A DNA stretch of 64,000 bases, taken from assembly GCA_905147135.1 (NCBI GenBank), contig LR990046.1, forward strand, positions 15,654,501-15,718,500, written 5' to 3'. Numbering within the stretch: position 1 is the first letter of the stretch; the number at the start of each line of letters is the position of its first letter. The translations under genes were made by a program, and so were the position numbers. This DNA is from Blastobasis lacticolella (taxonomy: Eukaryota > Arthropoda > Insecta > Lepidoptera > Blastobasidae). The notes below the pieces were generated by a model. The model ran no database searches. It was not told the DNA's origin and saw only the letters and a program-made list of their open reading frames with translations. Shown here in pieces: positions 25,801-37,465 of this stretch.

Positions 25801-26850
25801 TTTAAGAACTCCATGTTTGTACTATCCAGGGAGCTCTTCCACTTCTTCGCACCTTAGGGTGCGCGGGAGAAAGTTTATTTAGAACCGCACAGTTCCCGAT
25901 CAATTTGGTTCCAATCCAACATAGCTGTATGCAAAATTTCCTTAGAACAAACACCGTTCTATAGGCAATAGAACACACAACAGAAAACAAAATCCCTCCA
26001 CTGACTCAGTGGCGCGATACCACTTGTGAGCATGATATTATCGTCGTCAATTCACACAGCCCATTTTTAGTATAGCCCAAGTATTGCTTCGATGTGTTAA
26101 GCACACCTAGTTTGTTAGATGCCAACTTGACCGTTTCTTCTTAATGGCTGAGTAAAAAACTGGACGACACTGGAAATGTCGACACCTATGCTCTTTAGAA
26201 TAGCTTTATTGCCAGTGGCCGCGCATACTTGTGCCTTTGCGACATTAAATTGGACTAGATTTAGTCGTCCCCAATTGGAGACTCTAGTCAATGTACTCTC
26301 GAGTTTAGACACAAGTAGTTCGCGATTTCCCTCCACTACAGAACGATGTATATGAAAGGCGTTCTAATACTGTCATCCGCATAGCAAGGCATGCCGTTAC
26401 TGAACAACATTATCATAGATATGAAGAAAGAACAGAGTTGGATAGGACTGAGCCTTGCGGGACACCTGCTTCACTTTCTAAGCTATCTGAGCAACTGCCG
26501 TCAACTACCTACAGTTTTGATTCATCTGATGGACAAAAAGTCGTTTCTCATAAATAGTCCCTCTGAAGCCCGTATGATGGTAACTTCGTCAGAAGACCCC
26601 CATGACAGAACCGATCTAATGCCTTTTAAAATACTTCAAAATTTAAAGTGAACACAATTAATGGTTGCCTGGAAGAAATCGCTATAAGCGATAAAGGCCG
26701 CTTGTTGCTTTTTATCTCCTACTTTTTTAATTAGTGTTCTCTGTTGAGGGGTTTCCCGCTAAATGTCTGCTTTTCTTTTTTCTTCATGAAAAACATGAAG
26801 CTTCCCAGCAAAAAAACCTGAACATAGGCTCTGGGAAACTGCGTTTTGAG
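22830..26850 (+). repeat. Tandem duplication of a roughly 2-kb block
   Basis: Copy 1 (about 22830-24395) and copy 2 (about 24788-26850) share, in order: a CTATTTCAATAAGG segment, splice-like small motifs (22990-23215; 24960-25185), CTGACTAAGCGGCTCGATAC-type sequence (23680; 25995), an antisense Jockey scrap (ATTTAGTCGTCCCCAATTGG), AACAGAGTTGGAT (23952; 26430) and AACATAGGCTCTGGGAAA (24370; 26820). Copy 2 ends exactly where the Kazal-like exon begins. Confidence 0.7.
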
Positions 26851-26856
26851 ACTGAG

Positions 26857-27271
26857 TGTGATGACGTCTGCTCGGATCTACCAGTGTTTGACAATGAACC
26901 CGTTTGCATGATGTATAGCCGTTATAAGAAGGGATACCTGTTCTTTGCTAACATGTGCCATGCTCGGCGTAGAATTTGCATGGAAAGTTTAGGTAAGGTT
27001 TGGTAACAGTCTTTAAATTTTTACTTTAACCTTTTTTCTAAATCAGTATTTCATATTAATTTTCGTAAAAGGACAATAATTACAATACTAAAGTTTGCGT
27101 TTTGACTAGAACAAATAAAATAAAACAGAAAGCGCGAAAACAGTCAATAGTATTGACAATTAATCAGAAGCGAAAAAATTTATACCCTTTTGTTCTTTTT
27201 AGTATTACATTTGGTTCATCCACGCCGCTGTTTCAAGATCAAACTGGACTTTATGGGGATTATTTGAATTA
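26857..27271 (+). CDS. Kazal-like protease-inhibitor domain, two exons of a partial gene
   Basis: The open stretch 26857-26993 reads TECDDVCSDLPVFDNEPVC and continues to FANMCHARRRIC before a GTAAGG donor. Splicing in phase 1 to an acceptor at 27201 adds VLHLVHPRRCF and a short tail ending in TGA. The cysteine spacing (C-x3-C, PVC, F-x-N-x-C, x6-C, then a last C about 14 residues on) fits a Kazal fold, whose usual role is secreted inhibition of serine proteases. The exon start is chosen at an AG just before ACT; an earlier acceptor at 26829 is also possible. I found no signal-peptide exon. Upstream sequence within the duplicated block at 23-26.8 kb contains small splice-flanked motifs that might be its 5' exons. 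It is unrelated to the GR genes around it. Whether it is active is unclear because repeat sequence runs to the edge of the exon. Confidence 0.5.
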
Positions 27272-27439
27272 TTCTGGACTAAATCAAACAGAAAAAAGGA
27301 CCTTTTTTTAAATAAACGTAACGTCAACTGAGATTTGCATGTGCTCATTTTTTAAATTAACAAAATTGGTTCTTATGATGTTGATAATTAATGTTAATAA
27401 GACATGATTACATCTTAAAACTCGGAATTTCGCACGTTA

Positions 27440-28155
27440 GAAGGCGGGTGAATAAATGACAAGGGCATGGGATTATGGAATAGTGTGGTGTAGGATGCCT
27501 ATTACTCCAGTTACTTCAGGATGGATTGATGCTTTAGGAACCAACCGCTGAATTTCGCATTTCTCGATCTGCGTAGTCCTTCGGTCGGTAATCTGGAGGG
27601 ATTTGAGATCAAATTCTGTGCCCTTGGCGTACATTGAAATTATCCAGTTAAACTAGAAGCCGTCGTTAAAACCATAGAAGGCCGTACCAATCTCTTCCCT
27701 TCTTGAGCTCTGACTTGTTTTGCTTATTGCATGATGCCAACTCAGCTGAAATTCTGGACACGCCTCTAAGGCTTTTGGAATACGATGGCGATATCGTACT
27801 GGTAAGTGGATTTAGATGAGATCTTGAGACCGGGGTAAACACGTGGAAGGATGTGCTCAAAAATTGTGATTTGAAGATGAACGTCACCACAACTAAGCTG
27901 AACAGATATGGCTGGCTGGCGAATCTTACAACCATCCATATAACTGTGCTGAAGAGCCTGTGAATAACAAGGACAGATACATTTTCGGATCCTTGTTGTA
28001 CGATACCAGAGATATCGGTTCCGATGTTAAGTCCGTATCTCTGCTAAGACCCGTATTTTGGGTCAAATGGCGGGAGTTCACGACAGTTACCTGCAACCCT
28101 AAAATCCGTATCAAGCTAATATACAAGTGCAGAATTAGGTCTATGCTGTGATGAT
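27440..28155 (+). mobile_element. Decayed RTE-like LINE, palm-to-thumb region
   Basis: Plus-strand frames give a YDGDIVLV-type catalytic remnant near 27781, then TWKDVLKNCDLKMNVTTTKL, and from 27963 KDRYIFGSLLYDTRDIGSDV and KWREFTTVTCNPKIRIKL. These segments are ordered as in RTE-clade reverse transcriptases. Frameshifts and stops abound. Confidence 0.7.
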
Positions 28156-28509
28156 CTATGGCTGTTAGTTAACCAATTTTGCCAGTGTTTGACAATGAAT
28201 CCGTTTGCATGATGTATAACCATTATAAGAATCAGGTGGGCGGGCTTTCGGCTCGTTTAAAACTGCGTAGAATAAAAATAAAACTTATCAAAAACACTGG
28301 TAATGGCGTGCAGCAGAAAAGGTAGGTTTCCGCGAAGCTTCCCAAATTTTCCAGTAAATTGCGAGAATAATTAAAAATATATATATTTTTTATTAGGAAT
28401 GAGAAGATAGTACGGAACGATTTGTTACCGTTATGAATAGCAAAAGCAAATATCGAACTTTAGATTTTTGGTTTGCTAGTTTTTTTTGTTAATGATGTTG
28501 TATTCTCTC

Positions 28510-28690
28510 ACTATGGGCCTTATAAGAAAGCTTACTGTTACCCAAAAGGCAATGGAAAAGGCTATGCTCGGAGTCTTGTTCAGTCGTCAAATCTGAAATG
28601 AGGAGATCCGCTAGCGAACCATGGTCACCGACATAGCCCTAAAAGGATTGCCCGGCTAAAGTGGCAGTGGGCAAAGCACAAAGCATATTA
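28510..28690 (+). mobile_element. RTE-like LINE 3' fragment
   Basis: It encodes LTVTQKAMEKAMLGV, then NEEIR and MVTDIA before a degraded end. The same segment is read on the minus strand at 6037-6330, so these are two copies of one family. Confidence 0.65.
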
Positions 28691-28699
28691 AAATAAAAT

Positions 28700-29751
28700 T
28701 ATTTGATTATATTTAAATAATATAATTAAAGTTTTTAGTAACAAAATATTGCTTTTGCTAATTACTGAAAATCTGGTCCACTATTTATATATAAATATTT
28801 GATCCCTAGACACCTTTGATAAATGATTTGAAATTAAATTTATGTTGTTGATGACTTAAGACATCAGAAATATTAATGAAATCATACCCATATTAATACC
28901 TTCACACTGGACCAGATTGGATCATAGTTACACATTAAGTTGCCTGAAGGTAGAGGTTTCATCACGATGTTTTTCCTCACCCTTAGAGCATACAATTAAT
29001 GTACATAACTCAGAAAATATTTCGAACCCTGTACTTTGGGGTACCTCTTAACCATTGGGCCACCAACACTCTCTCTAACTGTTGCTGATGTTACTTTCAT
29101 AAAATCATAACATGCTTCATGTCACACATCGCTATCAAAACACTGTTTAAGTATGAATCATAAATGAACGAATGATGGACACCATTATCTTTGTATCCTT
29201 CGTTGAGTATAATACTCAAACAACCTTCGGTTCAGTAAAATTTCATTTGTACAAAAGGCTATTAGTATAATACGTAAGTTATGTGATTATATAACAAAAT
29301 GTTTTATGCAGTTGTTTTTATCATCATAATAGCCATTTTTATTATAATAGTCTTTTATTGATACAGTTATAAGAAATGCTGCAATCTCAAAATATAATTT
29401 GTTTGTCGTTAAGTTGATAGGATTTATAAACAAACGTTTTGTCCTAAAAATAAGTGTAATAAATCCACCTCACAATATCAATTTTAATATCGTCAATCAA
29501 ATTCAGTGACACAAAACATTATGATGAATTATGATATTTAAATCAAAACAGGTTGATAAACGTACTACTCGATTAGGCATACATAAATTGAGATACACAT
29601 ATTTTGTTTCAAAAGACAGCCTGTCAATACTAAAGTTGTTAATTACTCTTTTTTTATAGATCAGTGTAACAACAATTAATAGATTATTTCCTAAAGTTAT
29701 TATAACATTTACAATTTACACACATTAAAGGATCAATATAGTTACAAAAGG
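28700..29751. other. Upstream region of GR-4
   Basis: A SINE-2 body fragment (28905-29065) is followed by about 650 bp of AT-rich unique sequence up to the GR-4 ATG. The promoter and 5' UTR should lie here, but I see no motif that fixes the start. Confidence 0.45.
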
Positions 29752-32700
29752 ATGCCTATTAATGAACTTCTTAGTGAGCCCAAAAAAATGTCGAAAGTGA
29801 CTTTTCATGTCAACATGCCCAAATTGTCGAATGGGTTTAACTCAATAATGCCTCTCCGAGGTGGCTTACACAAGGCCATGCGGCGTATCTTTATTTGCGG
29901 CCGAGTCATGGGAATGTTTCCCTTGTCTGGAGTTTTGTTTCCAACTAGTGAGATGGTCACGTAAGTTTGTTTCTGTCGTACTTATTTTGCTACCATCATC
30001 ATGTATCTATATCTTGAGATAAGTATTGTATTTTGTAGCCAATGAATTTCACTTAATAGTTTATAATGCGTTTTTATCTATTTCGGTTTCATTTAATTTA
30101 TACAACACAATTTTTTCTATAAATTATGTATAATTTCAGGTTTACCTTGAAATCGCCATATTCCATTTACTTTGTTGTAACCGTACTTGGACAGTTACTC
30201 ATGTGCGCTATGAGTTCTTACTGGGTATACTTCAGTGGCTTTTCTTTAACAAATATCAGTAAGTATGTACATTATAATAAAAATAATATTAATGTGAAAG
30301 TTTGTATGTTTGTTTGTTACTCAATCACAAAAACGGCTGATGAAAGAGCATTGAACATCTGCTATGGATAAAATCACCGCCTACTTTCCTCCATTTTCAA
30401 TAAATATCGATTTTGCGGGCGCTCATAAAACTTATGCCAATCGATAAGAAACTTTAATATCTATTGATCACTTTATGTTCAAAAATGTCGAAAACGGTAT
30501 ACCTTGCGAGATATCGCAAGTCAAAGATTGTTTAACTACCGACACATGGGGAACAAACGACCCCTACTAAGTCTAATCATAGTTAAATATCTTCTAAAGT
30601 ACTGATCCGATTTCGATTTAATAAAGCTAGGAAAGCTAAAATAAAATGTTGTGTAAGATAATGGGTTCACCAACATCCAAAATACTTTATTTCATAATAA
30701 TATACCGACACGGGATGCCACTTGGCACTCAAGACTGTTCAATTAGTCTCCGGTCCCTAGCGGTAGACCTTGGTCAACCTCGCTTCACCACATACCGTTG
30801 GCATTTCGCACACTTAAGAAGTGGCGAGCTTGTGGCGGACCTAATGAAAATAATAAGAATCATAATAATCGTGGACAAATTCACACAGCGCCATCTAGCC
30901 CCAAACTAAGCAAAGCTTGTATTATGGATGCTAAATAACTGATATACTACATAAATACTTTTTTTTAAATACATTTTTATTATACATGTAACACCCAGAC
31001 CAGTAACAGAAAATAAAATTCATCATTTAAATTTCTGCCCGGCCGGGAATCGAACCCGGGTCCTCTTGCGTGGCAGACTGGCATGTTGACCACTGAACCA
31101 CTCAGGTCGTCGATGAAAATCGATTAGGTATTTTGAAGTTACCATCTTAGCGTTAATGTCCCGGTTGTGCTCTCGAGAAAGAGCGCCTAGGGTCAGCCTT
31201 GACCATGATCCAGGATTTGGCAGATCAAGTAATTACATTGGAAAGACTACCATCTGCCCTCCGTGACCCTGCTACCAGGGGAACCTGACCAGATTGGATC
31301 ATTGTTACACATTGAGTCGCCTGAATGTGTGTGCAGGTTTCATCACGATGTTTTACCTCACCGTAAGAGCATCGGTTAGTGGGCAACTAATGTACATAAC
31401 TCAGAAAAGAGTCATTGGTACATAGCCGCAACCGGATTTGAACCCGGTACGTCTCGCTTACGAGTTGGATACTCAACCGCCCGACTACCGACGCCGGATA
31501 TGTATGAGCGTATATGGAAATATATGTGAATCGATTACCGATTTGCTTGCTAGCGAGTGTATGATATGCTGTCAAAATAAATTTTTAGGTGATTTTTCTC
31601 GCTGAACGGCTAATTAAAAACAATACCATTTCATTATTTGCCACTGACATTCAGGTTCACTTTGAATAAATGAGATTTCATAAGTATAATTATGTAGTAA
31701 ATGAAGTAAACTGTATCTATATTACACAACTTAATGATCTTATTCCATAAAATAAACAAGCTTGCAAGACCAATAGCCTAGGTTAAGCAATGTTCATAAC
31801 GTCCTGGGACTGAATGGGTGACCGTTTCGTACTTTGAGACTAGTCGAACTTCAGCACCGCAAATCGTTAGGTGTGTCAAATGCCAACGGTATGTGGCGAA
31901 GCCAGGTTGATCAAGGTCTACTGCAAGGGACCGGAGACTAATTGAACAGTCTCGAGAGCCGAGTGGCATCCCGTGTCGGTATATTATTATGAAATAAAGT
32001 ATTTTGGTTGTTGGTGAACACATTATCTTACAAAACACTTTATTATAGTGTAATTTTTGTTGTAAGTTTAACGAGTGTATCCGTCTATCTGTAGCTCCCG
32101 AACGCATAAACCAGTTTCAATGCGGTTTTCTGTATTTGTAATGCCTTTTATTCGAAATTATTCCTAGCTTTACTAAATCGAAATCGGTTCAGTAGTTTAG
32201 AAGATATTTAACTATGAGTAGACTTAGGGTGTTTGTTCCCCATGTGTCGATAGTTAATGTACTTACTTATTATCTTTGACTTGCGATATCTCGCAAGACA
32301 TACCGTTCTCGACATTTTTGAACATAAAGTGATAGATAGTTCTGAATTAAGTTAAGTTTCCTATCGATTGGTATAAGTTTTATGAGAAGCCGCAAAATCG
32401 ATATTTTTTCAATATGGCGGAAAGTGGGTGGTGACCGAAATGTACAATGCCATTTAGTACACAGATTAGATATAACGTGGATATCATTTATTTACTATTC
32501 ATTGGATCAGTGAATAGTAAATAAATAGCACTTTCCTGAACGAGTTTAACCATATCATTAATTTTATAATATTTTTCAATTTCAGCGAACTTAACCTTTT
32601 ATTCGTCGTCATTGATATCTGTATTGTTTTTGAACAATATTGGAAGATGCTGGCCACTAATACTAGCCAAGGTGGAGGACATTGAAAGGAAACTACCACC

Positions 32701-35700
32701 TTTTACAAGAGACCTGCCGAGGATATGCAACATTGCTATGTACTTTCTTCTCTTTTTCGCTATCGGTATGTTGGGTTTAAACTTAATAAAGGAACATTAA
32801 AAAAAAGTTTTACATACGACACGATCTTCACCATCCTCACGCTGTCTCACATCCAACACAACATATTTAATTCGTTGATAAAGTAATGATATAGTTATAA
32901 ACTTCTCACCTAATGTGTCATTAATCAGTTGATGGCATAAACAATTATAATTTCATTACTTTTCGTCCATCTACCTTTTTTTTTTATTCGTACGATAGGC
33001 AAACAGGCAAGCGGGCTACCTGATGGAAAATGGTCACCACTGCCTATAGACATTAGCAACACCGAGACTATCGCCAATGCGTTGCCTACCTCTATAACGT
33101 TACTCTGGCAGCAAAAAGGCATCGGGCGGCTCCAATTCGAACGGACTATTCCGCTATGCCCTACCTCTCTTAAAATGTATCTATTGGGTAGTACTACCTA
33201 CTGGGTAGTTAAATATGTATTTATTTATAACTATAGCAGTAATTATTAACTATAAGGCACTGTCCTAATTGGCAACGGTCGTGCGACCATAGTCGTGCAA
33301 CGGGCGGTTTTGAGCTCCTATTGGTCGGGCGACGTTCGTCGTACGATAATCGTCACACAACCGTTGCCAATTAGAATAGTGCTTAAGTAACTACAGTACT
33401 TATTAACTAAATATATTTTGAATAAGAAATGGTAGAATGGTCTTTTTCCTAATATTGTTGCCTTTGTAACTTTCTGAAAGTGGAACACTTGACGTCAGTT
33501 TACTATGGCATCACGGTGGCAAGAGCGTGTGACTCAGATGACATAACCCGCTCCTATTTCAAATACAATATGCCTTGGATTTTCACGTACACCAAATACG
33601 CCTGGTGGAAAGGGACTTTTATTGAGGTAAGTGGTTATTTGAGAATAGAATTAAGCCTTAATAGCTAAACTTTTGCTAAGTCATAGTCACTCATAGAAGT
33701 AATCAACGGAAAATGCTACAATTTAAAGAAAGTTGAGCGTGAATCTTTTTAAAATGTTTAGTATACTACAGCAATTGGTTATGGTAGTTGCGACGAAAAA
33801 AGGCTTCCCTACAAAATTAATTCAAATATTTTCTTGATTTCGCAGCTTTTCAATATACAGTCTACGTTCATGTGGAGTTACAATGATTTACTAATAATAA
33901 TCATAAGCATATATTTGACTGAGCATTTCAAGATTCATAATCAGATGCTGAAGAAGGCATTAAAACGGGTAAGATACTGCACAAAGAGTACAATAAATAA
34001 AAAATTGTTACCATTGGCGGGACTCTGTAAAGCCTGCAAAATCCATTAGGATGTCCATCTAGTCCACCACCTTATTTCTACAGTCAAACAACAATATTGT
34101 CGTGATCCGAAGTTATGATACGAATAGCCAGCGTTATTTATCACAGTCAAGTGGTTCTCCCAGGCTTATTAGTTCTATCGAAACTTAATATTTTAAATGA
34201 TTCTCTCTCTCTGAGCCTGTCATGATCACATTATCCGTCAACTATGTCAGTAACTTTGGTTTTCTGGGGGAAAACTTCATTATTCTATATAAATAACGGT
34301 GGGCCTCTGTTGGTCACCATGCAAATGTTCGAAAGAACGTTTCTCGCTCGTACGATTCGGATGTGGAATGACCTCCCAGCCACAGTGTTTCCTTTGGACT
34401 ATGACATGGGATCGTTCAAGAGGTATATTAGAAGTCTCTTTAGAGGCGGGCAACGCATTGGTGACTCCCCTGGTGTTGCTGATGTCCATAGGCGGCGGTG
34501 ACCGTTTTCCATCAGGTGGCCAGCTTGCCTGTTTGTCTGCTGAGTAACATAAATTCTTCAGAGATACTTATCATAGCAACTCGAGTTACCTGGAACTGGT
34601 TGTCTTGGCACCGTAGATCCTGACAGGTATGACGCACTTTCGTTTTCAAGCAACAATACCGCAGTATTGATGACGAGAAGATCTGACGAATTCTTTCGAA
34701 AACTACCAGTTCAGCTGAATTCTATTCTTCAAAATTGCTTTTACCTAACTGCAAGACTTTCCAAAGTTGTTTACAGACAAATACACGTTAACAACGTAAA
34801 GTTCGTTAAATTAGTCCTTTGTTTTGTCTAAATTTACGCCGAGACCTATCAGTTGCGTGCCTTCACGTTGTATGAAAACAGACTTATTATAATTTTACAG
34901 GATTATTTCTCCTGCGAAGTATTTCGGCGACAATACTTACTGATCGTCAGGATTGTCAGGTTATTCAATGGAATGTTTGGGGTCTACATAATCACTTCAA
35001 TAGCCGGCAACTTTTTTTGGATATGCATACAGCTGTTTTACAGCTTGAAGTAAGTTTGCACATAGCAACCAGTTCGTAGTTTTAACCATATCGCTTTTAT
35101 TTTTGTGTCACTCGAGAAGAATTTAGCTTCCTAGTAGTCAAAGATTTATCGAAATCGGTTAAATAAGTATTGAACCGATTTCGATAAGTACCGTTAAACA
35201 AATTATTTATATCTTGGGACAATTGTAATTTTCGTAGAGTTAGGTACCTATAACTGGTAATATAGCTTCCTTTAAGTGAAAGTTATCCTAGCGTAGAGTT
35301 TATCCTTGTAACCAAACAAGCAGAATGAACTACAGGTATTGAATGTATGCTGGAGGAGGGACGGGGGCATTCATTTTTGTTGCTACATAAAATTTTAAAA
35401 TTATTAAAATCCTGCTTATTGTAGTAACCAGCTTTTGATTTCATTTTCGAAATATGGATAATCAGCAGTAGAAGGTAAACGGCATTATCTTATTTTCTAC
35501 GTGTGTTGTTGTAATTTTCAGAATTAATCACACGGGACATGTTGTCGCTTGCCAATTTAAGAATCGCAGCAAAAATGAGTGAGTTTATTTTATATTATTA
35601 CAGGAAAGCATTTGTTTGCCATCTCACGGTGGTACGTACGATGCGGGTGATGGTATCGCATGCTCACCTAGAAAGTTCCTATTCACTCTTGCCTTGAAAC

Positions 35701-36844
35701 GGCCCAAAATATTATCAATATATTAATTACGTATTCAAGGATTTTTCTTACGGATTCTACTACAACCTCTTACCCTAACAGGACACTGCATGGAGTCGAA
35801 CATGGCGTCTACTTCACTTGTTCATTCTCCTTTCTCGTCACACGAACACTACTTGTCTTGCTCTTCGCCGCTCGGGTTCATGCCAATTCCAAAGCCAGCC
35901 TGTGCTTGTTGTATGACTTACCTGCTTCAAGGTATAATGTCGAGGTTAGTATAGTTTCAATGTTTTTTATACCACTCAGTGATGAACTGGCAGACAGTTC
36001 ACCTGATGGATAGCGGTAACTGTCACCTATACATTTACTTTTCTATGCAGTTTGTTTACAAGTTACCTCGTTCTCACAACTTCAAATACGTTGTGAGAAC
36101 GAAGATGGTGTACCTACCTAATAAGAAAAAGAAAAAAATATAGGTAGGTGCTAAAATTTATTGTTTTTCGGGACTTTATTATCTATAATTTTTTATATGG
36201 AATCCAACGTATAATGTGATTCCAATATAACACAGAATTTCTTAATTCTTATACCAAGAAAATGCTACACAAGCTCGTTTATTACATGCTATCTTATTAT
36301 TAATATATGTTTATCTCAGTAATGGCTCACTGAAGCATCACACAATAGCGTATGATTGATGCAGACAATGGCCACCATATTAACGGATAGCAATAATTAC
36401 ACAATAATATACCTAATTATAATATGAAGTCTGTAATATTAACTTGTTCATGAACTATTTTGATAGGTGGAAAGATATATCAATCAAATAAATAATCTAA
36501 AAGTTGCTCTCAGCGGTTTGGATTTCTTCTACGTCACGAGAACAATGATTTTGACTGTAAGTACAACAATGATTGATTAAGTAAGTTTTAGAAACCATTA
36601 ATTGCTAATTTGATACATGTTACCTAACACAAAACGTAACAATATTCATGTCATAGAAGGCGCCAGCATAAGAACTTGCATAAGAACAACTATTTTTGTG
36701 TCATTGCTGCTGAATGCACAAACTCTCACATTTATGGTAGGTATTTGTTATACTTACACGGTTATATTAATTGAAATATGTGTGTTTCAGCTTCTTGGCA
36801 CTATAATTACCTACGAATTGGTGTTGTTACAATTTAATCAATGA
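29752..36844 (+). CDS. GR-4: complete gustatory receptor, sugar-receptor type, 429 aa
   Basis: Ten exons: 29752-29960, 30140-30258, 32586-32765, 33481-33626, 33846-33968, 34901-35049, 35522-35578, 35782-35944, 36467-36556, 36791-36844. They total 1290 nt, that is 429 residues plus TGA, with every phase matching. The start ATG opens a single N-terminal exon containing GLHKAMRRIFICGRVMGMFP, the pre-TM1 motif. TM1 is in exon 2. TM2 and TM3 are in exon 3. VEHLTS opens exon 4, MPWIFTYTKYAWWKG precedes TM4, TM5 ends exon 6 (FFWICIQLFYSL), TM6 is in exon 8 and TM7 ends in GTIITYELVLLQFNQ. Length is normal for this family. An AATAAA follows at 37173-37178. Introns are swollen by repeats: intron 2 is 2.3 kb with inverted arms and two SINEs, intron 3 holds a palindromic MITE, and intron 5 a Jockey tail. 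This is the best template for annotating the whole cluster. Confidence 0.93.
30868..31113 (-). mobile_element. tRNA-derived SINE (family 1), in GR-4 intron 2
   Basis: Same family as 7944-8186. The B-box region reads GGGTTCGATTCCCGGCCGGG on the minus strand and is the best-preserved copy in the window. It sits between the two long inverted arms of the intron. Confidence 0.8.
31146..31495 (-). mobile_element. tRNA-derived SINE (family 2), in GR-4 intron 2
   Basis: The minus strand begins GGCGTCGGTAGTCGGGCGGT (A-box-like) and has CGGGTTCAAATCCGGTTGCG (B-box). The body contains GTGATGAAACCTGCACACAC and GGATCATGGTCAAGG. Partial copies of the body occur at 8885-9005, 20605-20800, 28905-29065, 42160-42265 and 51455-51560. 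Confidence 0.75.
32975..33130 (-). mobile_element. Jockey-like LINE 3' UTR fragment in GR-4 intron 3
   Basis: Begins with a T-run (the reversed poly-A), then GGGCTACCTGATGGAAAATG and CACTGCCTATAGACATTAGC. It is the reverse complement of the tail at 63070. Confidence 0.6.
33254..33385. mobile_element. Small palindromic MITE in GR-4 intron 3
   Basis: GGCACTGTCCTAATTGGCAA at the left matches, in reverse, the right end AACCGTTGCCAATTAGAATA over the CTAATTGGCAACGGT core. The interior (GTCGTGCGAC, GTCGTACGAT) is itself palindromic. About 130 bp. Confidence 0.6.
34280..34560 (+). mobile_element. Jockey-like LINE 3' end in GR-4 intron 5
   Basis: FERTFLARTIRMWNDLPATV, then YDMGSFKRYIRSLF and GVADVHRRR, stop and a short 3' UTR containing CCATCAGGTGGCCAGCTTGC. 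It is 5' truncated. Confidence 0.75.
36069..36101. repeat. 12-bp perfect-stem hairpin in GR-4 intron 8
   Basis: CGTTCTCACAAC and GTTGTGAGAACG pair perfectly around a 9-base loop. No U-run follows, and there is no reason to call it a terminator in this eukaryotic context. Confidence 0.45.
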
Positions 36845-37129
36845 TAAACTTGTATCTATGGGTTTTAAATCGTCTGCAGGTAAGTGCCAGCTGAGTATTA
36901 CTTTTTTACAGTTTTAATTCACATAAGTATACAAATAATACCATACTGTACAAGTATTGAGTGATGGCATGCGTAATGTAGGACGCTGCCAGGTAGAGTA
37001 ACGATTTGCGAAAGGTCATCATACATGCGACAAGCCTAGAACAGGATGTATTTTCGCTGATTGAGGAGGCCTACGACATAGGTCCCAGCAGTGAACTAGC
37101 TAATGTAGTCATCTACAACATTCAGTCTA

Positions 37130-37465
37130 ATCAAGGCTTGAGTCTCTTTTGCTGGACTTAAGTACCTAAGGCAATAAAATTCTGAAAATGAATAAACCTT
37201 TTATTCAATATCACAATTTTATAATAAAAAAATGATTTAGGTAATGGTTATAAAGTTAATGTCGTTGTTAAAAGTTTGATAACAAATATATCATCAACAT
37301 CCAGTCCAGTCCATTCAGATGGGTTTTATTGAACTTAAGTACCTAAGGCAATATAATTCTGAAAGTGAATAAAACCTGTTGTTTACTTTTACAATTTTAT
37401 AATTATAATTAATTTAGATAATTGTTACAAAGTTATTGTTATTGATAATAGTTTGACACTCATAA
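37130..37465 (+). repeat. 177-bp direct duplication downstream of GR-4
   Basis: CTTAAGTACCTAAGGCAATA occurs at about 37157 and 37334. Both are followed by AATTCTGAAA, ACAATTTTATAAT and GGTTATAAAGTTA/TGTTACAAAGTTA. The first copy holds the candidate poly(A) signal of GR-4. Confidence 0.65.

Larger units (their letters stand above)
30376..32440. repeat. Long inverted repeat (about 0.5-kb arms) in GR-4 intron 2
   Basis: The left arm 30376-30830 and the right arm 31851-32440 are reverse complements over most of their length. Shared blocks include ATCGATTTTGCGG, TTTATGTTCAAAAATGTCGA, GCGAGATATCGCAAGTCAAA, GACACATGGGGAACAAAC and CCACATACCGTTGGCATTT. Both arms keep a short similar reading frame (ILYFIIIYRHGMPLG). 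Two SINEs fill the space between. This could be a long-TIR transposon or two opposed copies of one repeat. Confidence 0.75.

Noticed and set aside
27666..27935. 89-codon minus-strand ORF
   Set aside because: Antisense to the RTE-like reverse transcriptase remnant.
30646..30909. ORF with ILYFIIIYRHGMPLG as a real gene
   Set aside because: The same frame occurs in the inverted arm at 31778-32107 in the same intron, so it belongs to a repeat.
36069..36101. Hairpin as a transcription terminator
   Set aside because: Intronic, in a eukaryotic gene, with no U-run.
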